Shown in pieces: positions 5,897 to 13,333 of a stretch of 28,468 nt of DNA. The notes below the pieces were generated by a model. The model made no database searches, was not told where the DNA came from, and saw nothing but the letters and a program-made list of their open reading frames with translations. Position numbers and translations under genes: made by a program. The DNA is from a virus. The stretch covers positions 1-28,468 of the IMG/VR virus record IMGVR_UViG_3300017758_000082; one strand, written 5' to 3'. Within the stretch, counting starts at the first letter, position 1, and each line of letters starts with the position of its first letter.

Positions 5897-6879
5897 TAGA
5901 AAGTTATTGTCCCATCTCCTGTAAATTTATAATATTTATATCCACCTGTTGTATATAAAGTTGGCGAACCTGTTGTACTAGCTGCGTCTGCTAATGTGTC
6001 AGAATATCTTAATAAGAAAATTCCTGAACCACCATTACCACCATTACCTGATGTTCCTGAATTATTTCCATACCCTGCACCACCTGCACCTCCACCTGAA
6101 CCTGTGTTAGCTGAAGCTGAACCACCAGTACCATAAGCACCTGAACCTGCACCACCTGAACCGCCACCTGCAGTACCTGTAAAACTTGCACCTCCGCCAC
6201 CACCTGCGTACTGACTACCTGAACCTGATGATGTTGCTGTTGCCCATGTAGAGTAAGCATTTGTTCCTGCACCGCCACTACCATGACTTCTCGAACCTGC
6301 GTTATTTCCTTTTGCACCTGCTGCACCGCCACCTGAACCATTGCGACCATCTCCGCCACCTGCAGTACCACCTTCGTGACCTACATTGTCATAACCAAAA
6401 CCGCTATCTTGAACTGCGATTAAAGCACCATCTTCAACTTGATAAGGTTGAGTTACGCCACCATGATTAGGAGAGTTACCATAAGCACCTCCGCCACCTG
6501 AACCACCTTGTTTGCTATTGTAAGTTCCTCCACCATTACAACGAGTTACTGTGACTCCTCCTATTGTGACTGTACTATCTGAACCTTTAGCATTACTACC
6601 TCCACCTGCACCAATATCAACTGTTATTGCAGCACCCTTAGCTGTAGCTATAGAACCAGTACGAACTTCTCCTGCACCTCCGCCACCACCGCCAGAAACA
6701 TTTCCGCTTCTACCGCCACCGCCGCCTGCAATAAGTACATACTCAATAACTGGACCTGTTTTAGCCCACTTACTATCGCTTAATAAATCTTGTTGTTCAT
6801 CTATAGAGAATATACCTTTATTACCTGTTGTTTCACTTTGCGCAGGTGCTGTATTTCCTATATATCCAAATTGTCCCAT
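5896..6879 (-). CDS. Glycine-rich tail-tip adhesin (327 aa)
   Basis: After a short N-terminal part (1-40), which probably anchors to the tail, IEYVLIAGGGGG opens a glycine-rich domain (about 46-292) built from GGGG, GSGG and GGAG repeats. It closes with IFLLRYSD. The C-terminus ends YKYYKFTGDGTITF, the standard ending of phage glycine-rich fibre domains. Such domains can form polyglycine-II sandwiches in host-receptor-binding adhesins (known for the T-even-like adhesin gp38); assigning that fold here is inference. A GGAG site nine bases upstream supports the ATG. The frame is clean and uninterrupted. It is the most likely receptor-binding or host-range protein of the window. Confidence 0.8.
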   Translation of the reverse strand: MGQFGYIGNTAPAQSETTGNKGIFSIDEQQDLLSDSKWAKTGPVIEYVLIAGGGGGRSGNVSGGGGGGAGEVRTGSIATAKGAAITVDIGAGGGSNAKGSDSTVTIGGVTVTRCNGGGTYNSKQGGSGGGGAYGNSPNHGGVTQPYQVEDGALIAVQDSGFGYDNVGHEGGTAGGGDGRNGSGGGAAGAKGNNAGSRSHGSGGAGTNAYSTWATATSSGSGSQYAGGGGGASFTGTAGGGSGGAGSGAYGTGGSASANTGSGGGAGGAGYGNNSGTSGNGGNGGSGIFLLRYSDTLADAASTTGSPTLYTTGGYKYYKFTGDGTITF

Positions 6880-6891
6880 CTTAAAAAACTC

Positions 6892-7224
6892 CTATGCGGT
6901 AATTTCTAATAAAGAAAGTGTCAATTCAAGATCTGAAGCTGCGCCTGCCCATGCTCTTAACTCATCATTTGCTTTTAGTACAAGTTTTCCTCCAATAGGA
7001 TTCACTGCACTATCAGCAGGTACTGATAAAGTTGAGACTAAAGCTGCAACTACTGAACCATCATTCATGTCAATGTTAAGATCTGCTGCGTTTGAGCCAT
7101 CAACATTAGCAACCTGGCAATGTATAACAATTGCTGTTTCTAATCCTGATGTGTTAGCTGTATAAACTACAGCGTCTGCGCTATCGCCCAACGCTACATT
7201 GACTGTCTTAAATAATTCTGCCAT
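6892..7224 (-). CDS. Small virion structural protein, beta-sandwich type (110 aa)
   Basis: Starts MAELFKTVNVALGDSADAVVYTANTSG. Then comes a strand with IVIHCQVANVDGSNAADLNIDM, followed by LSVPADSAVNPIGGKLVLKANDELRAWAGAASDLELTLSLLEI. This strand pattern is shared by small phage tail or fibre-base proteins that are known only as hypothetical structural proteins. No catalytic residues are visible. A clean AGGAG Shine-Dalgarno lies eight bases upstream. It sits among fibre genes, so it probably decorates or joins the tail tip. Confidence 0.7.
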   Translation of the reverse strand: MAELFKTVNVALGDSADAVVYTANTSGLETAIVIHCQVANVDGSNAADLNIDMNDGSVVAALVSTLSVPADSAVNPIGGKLVLKANDELRAWAGAASDLELTLSLLEITA

Positions 7225-7246
7225 ATTCTATTCTCCTAGTAATTAA

Positions 7247-7450
7247 TTAACTATCTCCCATAACTATAGCACGAGGTTTTGATCCTGATCCTGTAGAAGT
7301 AGTAGATAGACTTCGCATTATTAATCTAAATGCTAAGGATTGTTGTCCACCTGTATCAGGTAATAAATCTAGATCTTCGTCAATAGGTTTATTACCTATT
7401 GTATCTATACCTAAACTACCACCTTCTTTAAGAAGTATTAACATACTCAT
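7247..7450 (-). CDS. Small protein of unknown function in tail region (67 aa)
   Basis: Starts MSMLILLKEGGSLGIDTIGNK, contains the acidic patch DEDLDLLPDTGG (24-35) and ends SGSKPRAIVMGDS. There are no recognised motifs, membrane segments or coiled coil. The start is well supported by a strong AGGAGG site that lies inside the last codons of the preceding fibre gene. Its position between two tail-region genes suggests a minor structural or assembly role. Confidence 0.65.
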   Translation of the reverse strand: MSMLILLKEGGSLGIDTIGNKPIDEDLDLLPDTGGQQSLAFRLIMRSLSTTSTGSGSKPRAIVMGDS

Positions 7451-7451
7451 G

Positions 7452-8078
7452 TTAACCTCCTAATGCTATTACTAATCCGAGACTTGCTTTTGTAGCAACT
7501 TGTCCATCAACGTATACTTTTATAGACTGTTGTGAAGCAGCTGCTGTTGCACTGTTGCTAGCCATGTTATCTTCATCGAGTAAAGTAACAGCACTAGCGT
7601 CAACATAAGATTTATTTGCAACATCTGCTGCTGCTGTAGGTGTAGTAAGGTTTGTAATTTTGTTATTATTAGCGTCTAAGATCGCAGCTAATTTAGGTGT
7701 ACCTGCTGTACCTGAAGCATAACTTACATCTACTACTTGACCAATTGCGTCAAACATATCTTCATATACTTGTTGTACAGGAACCATACGTACTACAGAG
7801 TTCTGTGGATGTGATAGTCCTGAAGCTGCTGCTGATCCTGTTAAATATCTATTGTCGCCAGTAGAAGTTACTAACTGTGTAGAAGTAAATGTTCCATCAA
7901 AAAATACATACTCACGTTGTGTTGAACTATCAGGTTCAATAACTAAATAACAGGGACTTACTAGCCCTGATGTAGAAGCTACTGTTGCTGTTGTGTCTGT
8001 AGCACCGAATGTACTAGATAGCGTAGTTTCAAACGCATTCCTTGTAAATGTCTCTGCTGCTTTTCTTGTACTTGCCAT
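7452..8078 (-). CDS. Tail fibre-like protein (208 aa)
   Basis: The N-terminal half (about 1-110) is Ser/Thr-rich beta structure, typical of tail-attachment domains. Residues about 132-160 carry DANNNKITNLTTPTAAADVANKSYVD in sequence, a motif seen in many phage tail fibres just before trimeric shaft repeats. The motif is followed by a second VYVDGQVATKASLG segment. Only one clear repeat is present, so this is a short fibre, or the base piece that carries the glycine-rich adhesin encoded downstream. An AGGAG site lies 11 bases upstream of the ATG. Confidence 0.75.
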   Translation of the reverse strand: MASTRKAAETFTRNAFETTLSSTFGATDTTATVASTSGLVSPCYLVIEPDSSTQREYVFFDGTFTSTQLVTSTGDNRYLTGSAAASGLSHPQNSVVRMVPVQQVYEDMFDAIGQVVDVSYASGTAGTPKLAAILDANNNKITNLTTPTAAADVANKSYVDASAVTLLDEDNMASNSATAAASQQSIKVYVDGQVATKASLGLVIALGG

Positions 8079-8103
8079 AGGTTAATTTCTCCTGTTTAGT
8101 ATA

Positions 8104-10092
8104 TCACACACCAAATTGGTGTATTCCCAATCTTCCAATACCAAGCGCACCTAATGATGTAACTTCTCCAGTTGCAGACGCTTGTCTCTGACCACGTACT
8201 TGTATAGTACAAAATACCATAGTAGATCCTAGCTTAGTAATCTCTTGTATAGGTAATGTAACATTTTCTACAATACCTCTTACTATCTCATCAGGTTTAA
8301 AGAGAGTAAGAGTTACTGATTTACCTTCTAATTTTTTAACAGCGTCAAATAATTTTTTACCTATACCAGGTATATTCTTAGCACGTTTACCTGGACGTTC
8401 TATACGATCAGATACGTTAATAGGAATACGTGCAATAATATCTTCAGGTTCAGGGAATGCACGATAGCTATAAGAATAAACTTCAGGACTAGCTGTTCTT
8501 CCTGAATTAGAACTTATAGTTATCTTTGCAACTAACCACCTGTTAATTACATTGATCATAGGAACTTCATTACCACTCTCTGCTGTCTCTATTTTTGTTA
8601 AGGTTGAAAAACTTGTAGCATTTGGATCTTCTAATGCGTCTAATTCTGTACTAAATTCAGCTAATACGTTAGAACCTGCGGGTATATCGTTAGTATAGAT
8701 ACGACCACCTATCCATTGTTTAGCTTGTGAAGTATAAAAATCTGCAGCAGGAAGTATTAGGTAACCGTCATCAACTAATGTGGCAGCTTCTTTAATTAGA
8801 CCTATACCTGCAACAATAAAAAATAATTTACCTTTAGCTATAGCTATACCTGTTACTTTACCTGATGTGCCTGTGTAATAAATATTTCTAGCGTAACCTA
8901 ATGTAGGTAAGTATATAGAATATAAATCTGTCTCTGTACCACTATCAACAATGCCAAAATATATTTGATCTCTTGTGTTAAAAAATGCAGTAGGACTTTT
9001 ATCTACTGTTGTATTGTTGTCACCAAATTCTTTAATCAATTGTCTATCATCAACTGTGTAAAGAACTCCGTCTGTTGCAATAGTAGCTCTGTAAACTCTG
9101 CCTATCTTACCGTCACCTGCTGATGTTTGCGATGTAGAAAAAAAGATAATACCATTACTCTCTGTCATATCTACAATGTCTTCACCTTCAATGTAAGTTT
9201 GACCTGCTAATACAAGACCTGATGTTAGATCATCTTTAATAGCGTATATGTAACCATCATCAGCTGCTGCTAATATTACTGATCCACCATCTACGACGCT
9301 TGTCCACAATGATCCTGAAGGTAGATCTTTTATTGTACCTGGTGATCCTGTACCGTCTAATTCAAGTAACTTACCATTAGAATCTGTTGCAATAAGATAG
9401 TTCTTAACATTAAACAGTCCTGTATAAAGGTGACTAGAGTGTACGTTCATATAGTTGGACCAACCACCTGCTATGTTATCTGCGTCAAGTTTTCTAACAA
9501 TACTATCTGTACCATCGTTTAATGCTACGTACAGTATGTGTCCTTCAAGAACCATACCTGTAATATTAAAACTTGATCCTGCTGAATAAGGATCTGATGT
9601 TGTCCAGGTATCTCCACCGTTTGATGAATAATAAACATTGTGTCCTTGACCAACGTACAATACATCTTCATGTGCAATAATTTCTTGATAAGCACTTGCA
9701 CTAGCTCTGCTTGTTATCGCTGTGGTATCATTTAATAACTCTATAGAGTATGCTTTGCCACTGTCATCCGCATTCTTGAATACATCTATACCTTTGCTAT
9801 CAAAAAATCTTCTAAAGTCATTAGTGCCTTGTTGTCTACTGTGTGCTTGATCTAAACCTGCACCACCTGAAAAATCAGATCTTGCAAATGATTGACCAAA
9901 CTCTGCTCTAAATTCTTCAGGTACTTGTGCTGTGTTAACCTGTTGCGCAGATAATGGTGCGGTAGTAATAGTTAATTCTCTTCCTGGTGCTACTGCTAGA
10001 CGTAAAAGTATATCAGTAATGCCATCAGATATTTGTGCCTGGTATCCAAAAGCTAATGGATTTGAAACGTTAGACGTTGACGGTAAAGGCAT
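8104..10092 (-). CDS. Beta-propeller tail (nozzle/hub) protein (662 aa)
   Basis: Residues about 130-450 are a series of strand-rich repeats such as HEDVLYVGQGHNVYYSSNGGDTW. SSNGGDTW at 156-163 is an Asp-box (S-x-D/N-x-G-x-x-W type), typical of beta-propellers. The C-terminal part (about 451-662) has a mixed fold with ITNR-like strands and a final glycine-rich GALGIGRLGIHQFGV. In short-tailed phages the nozzle protein (T7 gp12 type) has a propeller-like platform and directly follows the adaptor gene; that order is seen here. Function as the tail nozzle or tubular tail protein B is therefore likely, but the sequence similarity is not obvious. The ATG overlaps the stop of the adaptor gene (TAATG). 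Confidence 0.72.
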   Translation of the reverse strand: MPLPSTSNVSNPLAFGYQAQISDGITDILLRLAVAPGRELTITTAPLSAQQVNTAQVPEEFRAEFGQSFARSDFSGGAGLDQAHSRQQGTNDFRRFFDSKGIDVFKNADDSGKAYSIELLNDTTAITSRASASAYQEIIAHEDVLYVGQGHNVYYSSNGGDTWTTSDPYSAGSSFNITGMVLEGHILYVALNDGTDSIVRKLDADNIAGGWSNYMNVHSSHLYTGLFNVKNYLIATDSNGKLLELDGTGSPGTIKDLPSGSLWTSVVDGGSVILAAADDGYIYAIKDDLTSGLVLAGQTYIEGEDIVDMTESNGIIFFSTSQTSAGDGKIGRVYRATIATDGVLYTVDDRQLIKEFGDNNTTVDKSPTAFFNTRDQIYFGIVDSGTETDLYSIYLPTLGYARNIYYTGTSGKVTGIAIAKGKLFFIVAGIGLIKEAATLVDDGYLILPAADFYTSQAKQWIGGRIYTNDIPAGSNVLAEFSTELDALEDPNATSFSTLTKIETAESGNEVPMINVINRWLVAKITISSNSGRTASPEVYSYSYRAFPEPEDIIARIPINVSDRIERPGKRAKNIPGIGKKLFDAVKKLEGKSVTLTLFKPDEIVRGIVENVTLPIQEITKLGSTMVFCTIQVRGQRQASATGEVTSLGALGIGRLGIHQFGV

Positions 10093-11027
10093 TAGGTAAA
10101 AGTTATTCCGTAAAGTTCCACACCTTGTGGGAATCTTGACCTCTGTTCTCTTCTCGCTCTATCTAGTAAGACACCATAGTATCTAAGTAAAGCATTTCTT
10201 AAACGTTCACCTGATCCAACAGGTACTCCTCTTTGTTCTAAGTTTTCTGTAATATAGTTTTGTGTTGTTGCGTCAACATCTAGTTCTGATAATAACTGTG
10301 CAACAGCACCAACCATTACTATCTGTTCGTGAAAATCTTCTAACCCTGATACTGAATTTAAATCTGTAGTTTCAGCTGATGGTCTTGTAAACTTTGAAGC
10401 ATATACAACATAAACAGTTTTACCTGATGTAGGTCCTGAAGGGAATTGTACTGCTGCGTCTGTTGTAGATCCTGCAAAGTCTGTTATTAACTCTAAGGGT
10501 ATGTCACTATAAACTGTTGTGTTTGCTGTACTGTTATTAATCTTTGCTTGCAATATTCTTTGTGTACCTGCAGGCATTTCAACAAATTGTGTAGAAGCTG
10601 TTGTAATAGTAGTTTTCTTTATTGCATACAAGGCAGGAAACAATCCAATTACTTGATCACCAATAGCATTAGCTACATTAAGTCTCGGATATTTAGGTTT
10701 AAGAATAATGTCGGTATCTTCTGCATGTTGTGCTGCTGTAGATCCTAACCTACCACGTTCTACTGTGATCTCTCGTGATACAGTGTTAATGTCTTCGACC
10801 ATAACTAACTCACTGTCTATTTCTAAAACACTGCCTGCGCCAATAAGTTCTTCTTCTTCAGGCGTAAACAATCCTTCTTTATATTTAAGTGTTGTACCTG
10901 TAGCAGTTATACCCTGACCACCTGTAATAGTGTCAAGGTTAGCTACTTGTGATAGAGGTTCTTGTTCCTCTACAGGTCTAAGATACTCTCTGTAAGTTCT
11001 GTCAATAAGTTGACCAAATGTTGACAA
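10092..11027 (-). CDS. Head-tail adaptor / tail tubular protein A-like (311 aa)
   Basis: Starts MSTFGQLIDRTYREYLRP with an N-terminal helix. A beta insertion follows (about 35-110, with EGLFTPEEEE, SELVMVED and VERGRLGSTAAQH). A helix next contains YPRLNVANAIGDQVIGLFPALYAI (about 113-136), and the C-terminus is helical and basic (LLRYYGVLLDRARREQRSR). Helical adaptor cores with a beta insertion and an 'A-I-x-x-V-x-x-x-FP-x-L' helix are typical of proteins linking portal to tail in podovirus-like virions. The start codon is TTG, supported by a perfect AGGAGG four bases upstream. The next gene overlaps at TAATG, as expected for partners in one assembly. Confidence 0.7.
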   Translation of the reverse strand: MSTFGQLIDRTYREYLRPVEEQEPLSQVANLDTITGGQGITATGTTLKYKEGLFTPEEEELIGAGSVLEIDSELVMVEDINTVSREITVERGRLGSTAAQHAEDTDIILKPKYPRLNVANAIGDQVIGLFPALYAIKKTTITTASTQFVEMPAGTQRILQAKINNSTANTTVYSDIPLELITDFAGSTTDAAVQFPSGPTSGKTVYVVYASKFTRPSAETTDLNSVSGLEDFHEQIVMVGAVAQLLSELDVDATTQNYITENLEQRGVPVGSGERLRNALLRYYGVLLDRARREQRSRFPQGVELYGITFT

Positions 11028-11035
11028 AGGTCCTC

Positions 11036-11380
11036 CTAAGCAGTTCTAAATATTAAATTAATTTTTCTATCTGCAGCTTCTGTTCCATCTGAAGTAATCC
11101 TAAGAAAACCACCGCTAGCAAAAGCCCAACCACTAGGATCTACACGTGTCGCATTACCTGCACTCACTGTGTATGATACCTCTGTGCCGTCAGTCTCAAC
11201 TACATCTACCCATGATGATCCATCTACTGAAAAATCAAAAGAAATGTTAGATCCAGTCATAGCAGCTGGAAATACTATCCCTGCTAAGAGCATGTTATCT
11301 ACATTGACTGATGTACTGTTGCTTGCGTCATCCGAAATGTCTATTAAAGCTACTGTGCTTTTACTTCTACCGTATACCAT
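11036..11380 (-). CDS. Small beta-sandwich virion protein, possible decoration protein (114 aa)
   Basis: The sequence is strand-rich throughout: NMLLAGIVFPAAMTGSNISFDFSVDGSSWVDV, SYTVSAGNATRVDP, FLRITSDGTEAADRKINLIFRTA. This pattern recurs in small phage head proteins located directly after the capsid gene, where they are thought to decorate or brace the shell; no single family is certain. The ATG has no visible Shine-Dalgarno. Instead a long hairpin ends 17 bases upstream, so expression may depend on that structure or on read-through. Confidence 0.65.
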   Translation of the reverse strand: MVYGRSKSTVALIDISDDASNSTSVNVDNMLLAGIVFPAAMTGSNISFDFSVDGSSWVDVVETDGTEVSYTVSAGNATRVDPSGWAFASGGFLRITSDGTEAADRKINLIFRTA

Positions 11381-11397
11381 ATTGTAAATTCTAACAT

Positions 11398-11436
11398 ACT
11401 CAAAACACCACTATGGTGGAATAGCGGTGTTTGAGT
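11398..11436 (-). terminator. Long hairpin after the capsid gene (terminator or processing site)
   Basis: On the transcribed strand, ACTCAAACACCGCTAT pairs with ATAGTGGTGTTTTGAGT around a six-base loop (TCCACC). That gives about 16 pairs with one bulged T and one G-T pair. It lies 17 bases after the stop of the major capsid gene and 17 bases before the next ATG. No U-run follows, so it is not a standard intrinsic terminator. A partial terminator, RNase processing site or mRNA-stabilising 3' structure for the abundant capsid message fits better. Confidence 0.7.
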
Positions 11437-11452
11437 AATTAATGAATAGGGA

Positions 11453-12499
11453 TTAACCTACTACGTTATCAATTGCACAGTGATATTGTTGAGGTCCGAA
11501 ATCGAACGCCATTTCCATATATACTGCTTTAGCAATTCTTGCTTGATCGTTTTGATCTAAGTCTCTTACAAACATAGTTCCATAACCTGGAATGTTAAGG
11601 AATACTGGTTTGACGAAACTAAGGTCAACGATAAATGCTTGCTTAGATCCTGATATAGTACCTGCAGGCAAGACATCGGATAATGCTAGACCGATAGATC
11701 CAAATGGTGTAACCACTGTATCAATGTCAACACCTCCAATGTTTCTGTCTCTTGGTAAAATACCATAATTCACAGATCCAACTGTAGCTTTAATTAACTC
11801 TTTGTTTAGATCCAACAACATTGTTGGGGAAACAAAAAGTACTGGTTGTCTCATTGGCGCACCTGCGTCATAGAGAGTTTTCATTGCTGAAGCAATGATG
11901 TCCCAGTTAATTTTTTGAGCTGCAGGTGTTCCTGCGCCGTTATCGTTATTAACGGAGTTGCCGCCTGTTAAGTCTTGGTGTGCTTTAAGACCTCTCATCT
12001 GACGGTTGCCTGAAGCACCATCAGAATAAGTTGCGTTAAATGCTGCCCACTCTACTTTCTTTGCGACTTGTTCTAATACTAATTCCATCTGATAAGCTAA
12101 CTCATCATTGATTGGACTTGTTCCTGCTAGTGCGAGTGCAGGATCAGAGTTCTTGTAGTTCCCTGAAAGATTAAACGGTACGATTTCGCCTGAAGCTGCT
12201 TGTGCAGTATAAGATACTTGCGCGGCTTCATGAAAAATCTGTAGTACACCCTGTTGTGACGCTCTGCTTCTACCTGAATAGTTTGGGGATCCACCCTCAT
12301 CATCAGGAGTAACAGCGGTAACAACTGCATTGTCTTGTGTTTGGAATTGGAAGAATGTCGAGTTAATCGCATTTCCACCATTCAAACCACCTGCTGCTGC
12401 AAGTAAAGGTGTCCTATGAGGTGTAATCTTGAATAGTTCACCAGTAAAGTTATTAACGTCACTAGCTACTATTGGGTTTGCACCTGATATTGCTGCCAT
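11453..12499 (-). CDS. Major capsid protein, HK97 fold, SU10/DUF5309-like (348 aa)
   Basis: The 348-residue length, conserved N-arm and loop pattern (FKITPHRTPLLAAAGGLNGG, STFFQFQTQD), and P-domain strands (EIVPFNLSGNYKN) support a capsid protein. Further support comes from the helix ELAYQMELVLEQVAKKVEWAAFNATYSDG and the C-terminal VFLNIPGYGTMFVRDLDQNDQARIAKAVYMEMAFDFGPQQYHCAI. The QMELVLEQ...VEWA helix and the closing 'hAxD' style are like the SU10-type major capsid family. The gene follows the scaffold directly, as expected. A clear AAAGG site precedes the ATG. The assembled product forms the icosahedral shell. The fold assignment is by pattern only. Confidence 0.82.
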   Translation of the reverse strand: MAAISGANPIVASDVNNFTGELFKITPHRTPLLAAAGGLNGGNAINSTFFQFQTQDNAVVTAVTPDDEGGSPNYSGRSRASQQGVLQIFHEAAQVSYTAQAASGEIVPFNLSGNYKNSDPALALAGTSPINDELAYQMELVLEQVAKKVEWAAFNATYSDGASGNRQMRGLKAHQDLTGGNSVNNDNGAGTPAAQKINWDIIASAMKTLYDAGAPMRQPVLFVSPTMLLDLNKELIKATVGSVNYGILPRDRNIGGVDIDTVVTPFGSIGLALSDVLPAGTISGSKQAFIVDLSFVKPVFLNIPGYGTMFVRDLDQNDQARIAKAVYMEMAFDFGPQQYHCAIDNVVG

Positions 12500-12528
12500 G
12501 TTTTAGCTGCCTTTCTACTCTTACGAGT

Positions 12529-12978
12529 TTATTTTTTCTTTGCTTCTTCTTGTAAAGCTATTTTTGCTCTAAGACTATCTCTTACAGATGTGTCTCCACT
12601 TGAAATAACATCTTGCATTTTCTGTGTCCAGTCAGCAGGTGTTTGTGCAACAGAATTTTGTTGTATAGTTTGTAACTTATCGTCACTATCAGCGATCTTC
12701 GCAGCAGCTACTTCGTTGTTCTGCTGTACGTTAGTATCGATGTTATAGTTTTCTTTAAGCCATGATCCTAGTTCGCCAGTGTTTGGTTTTCCGTCATATA
12801 GATCGAAAGCCATTTTACCAGTTCCTGAATCAGGATCTAATCCAACATCTTTAAAAAGTGAAGTCTTAACTACACTCTTTAATTCTTTATTCTCTTGTTC
12901 AACTGATTTAAGTTTTTCTCTTAAACCTTTTATGCCGTCATTGTTTTCCATGCCGTCCATTGTTTGCTCGTCTGTCAT
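12529..12978 (-). CDS. Capsid scaffold protein (149 aa)
   Basis: A small, acidic, Gln/Asn/Ser-rich protein. It has a predicted coiled coil at about 17-37 (IKGLREKLKSVEQENKELKSV), a central linker, and a basic C-terminal helix (RAKIALQEEAKKK, 137-149). N-terminal coiled coil plus basic C-terminal helix, immediately upstream of the capsid gene, is the standard scaffold arrangement. The basic tail is the usual capsid-binding element. A GGAG site seven bases before the ATG supports the start. It follows the 181-base non-coding gap, so this is the first gene of the head block. Confidence 0.78.
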   Translation of the reverse strand: MTDEQTMDGMENNDGIKGLREKLKSVEQENKELKSVVKTSLFKDVGLDPDSGTGKMAFDLYDGKPNTGELGSWLKENYNIDTNVQQNNEVAAAKIADSDDKLQTIQQNSVAQTPADWTQKMQDVISSGDTSVRDSLRAKIALQEEAKKK

Positions 12979-13159
12979 TGATATTCTCCATTTCTCACAC
13001 GATTACACTATTCTCCAATAAGGTGTGGTACATATTGGGAGTGGTTACAAAATTTAATTACATGTTGAATCGGCGCTGCAACATACGCATACAACACCTC
13101 TACGAATTTAATACGTAGCTAGGACGTAGGAACCCTAAGCTAGAGTGTCGATCTATTAT
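12979..13159. other. Largest non-coding gap: structured leader of the head operon
   Basis: These 181 bases between the 57-residue gene and the scaffold gene have no supportable ORF on either strand. They contain two small inverted repeats (13062-13084 and 13100-13118), a repeated ACGTAG (13113-13118 and 13124-13129), and a repeated AGCTAG (13117-13122 and 13138-13143). I found no convincing -10/-35 pair and no run of T. As the only sizeable gap, placed just before the highly expressed scaffold and capsid genes, it probably holds a promoter of a non-consensus type or an mRNA leader; this is inference. Confidence 0.5.
13062..13084 (-). repeat. Inverted repeat in the head-operon leader
   Basis: On the transcribed strand ATGTTG pairs with CAACAT (six pairs) across an 11-base GC-rich loop (CAGCGCCGATT). 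The GC-rich loop stands out in AT-rich DNA and could be a protein-binding or regulatory RNA element. No U-run follows. Confidence 0.4.
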
Positions 13160-13333
13160 TTACTTGGCGGATACTGACCACGCCAATAGAATTATTATAA
13201 CACACAAAAACACGGTAATTAGTTTTTTTCCTTGTTCTGTTAATATTATTTTGTAAGCGTCATTCCACCAGGTCCATGCTTTGTCAGACTTATAGTGACC
13301 TTTTTTATTTCTTGCTCTTACCCACTTAAACAT
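13160..13333 (-). CDS. Small basic single-pass membrane protein (57 aa)
   Basis: Residues 1-38 are polar and basic (MFKWVRARNKKGHYKSDKAW, then TWWNDAY), with four Trp in total. A membrane helix follows at about 37-54 (KLITVFLCVIIILLAWSVS), ending AK. The ATG overlaps the stop of the 441-residue gene (TAATG), so it is coupled to the virion-protein operon and not to the head genes downstream. It is one of several very small membrane proteins of the phage. Position between ejection proteins and scaffold is unusual for a lysis protein; a role in the virion or in genome entry is possible but unproven. No family recognised. Confidence 0.65.
   Translation of the reverse strand: MFKWVRARNKKGHYKSDKAWTWWNDAYKIILTEQGKKLITVFLCVIIILLAWSVSAK

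Noticed and set aside
6009-6371. Minus-strand Gln/Val-rich frame inside the adhesin gene
   Set aside because: Frame-shifted shadow of the Gly repeat (GGT/GGA read one base off). The main frame has the conserved ends.
6551-7165. 204-residue plus-strand Pro-rich open frame
   Set aside because: Antisense of the glycine-rich adhesin and its neighbour; Gly codons reversed give Pro codons. All other genes are on the minus strand.
12979-13159. Intrinsic terminator in the large gap
   Set aside because: Stems are only five to six pairs and none is followed by a run of U on either strand.
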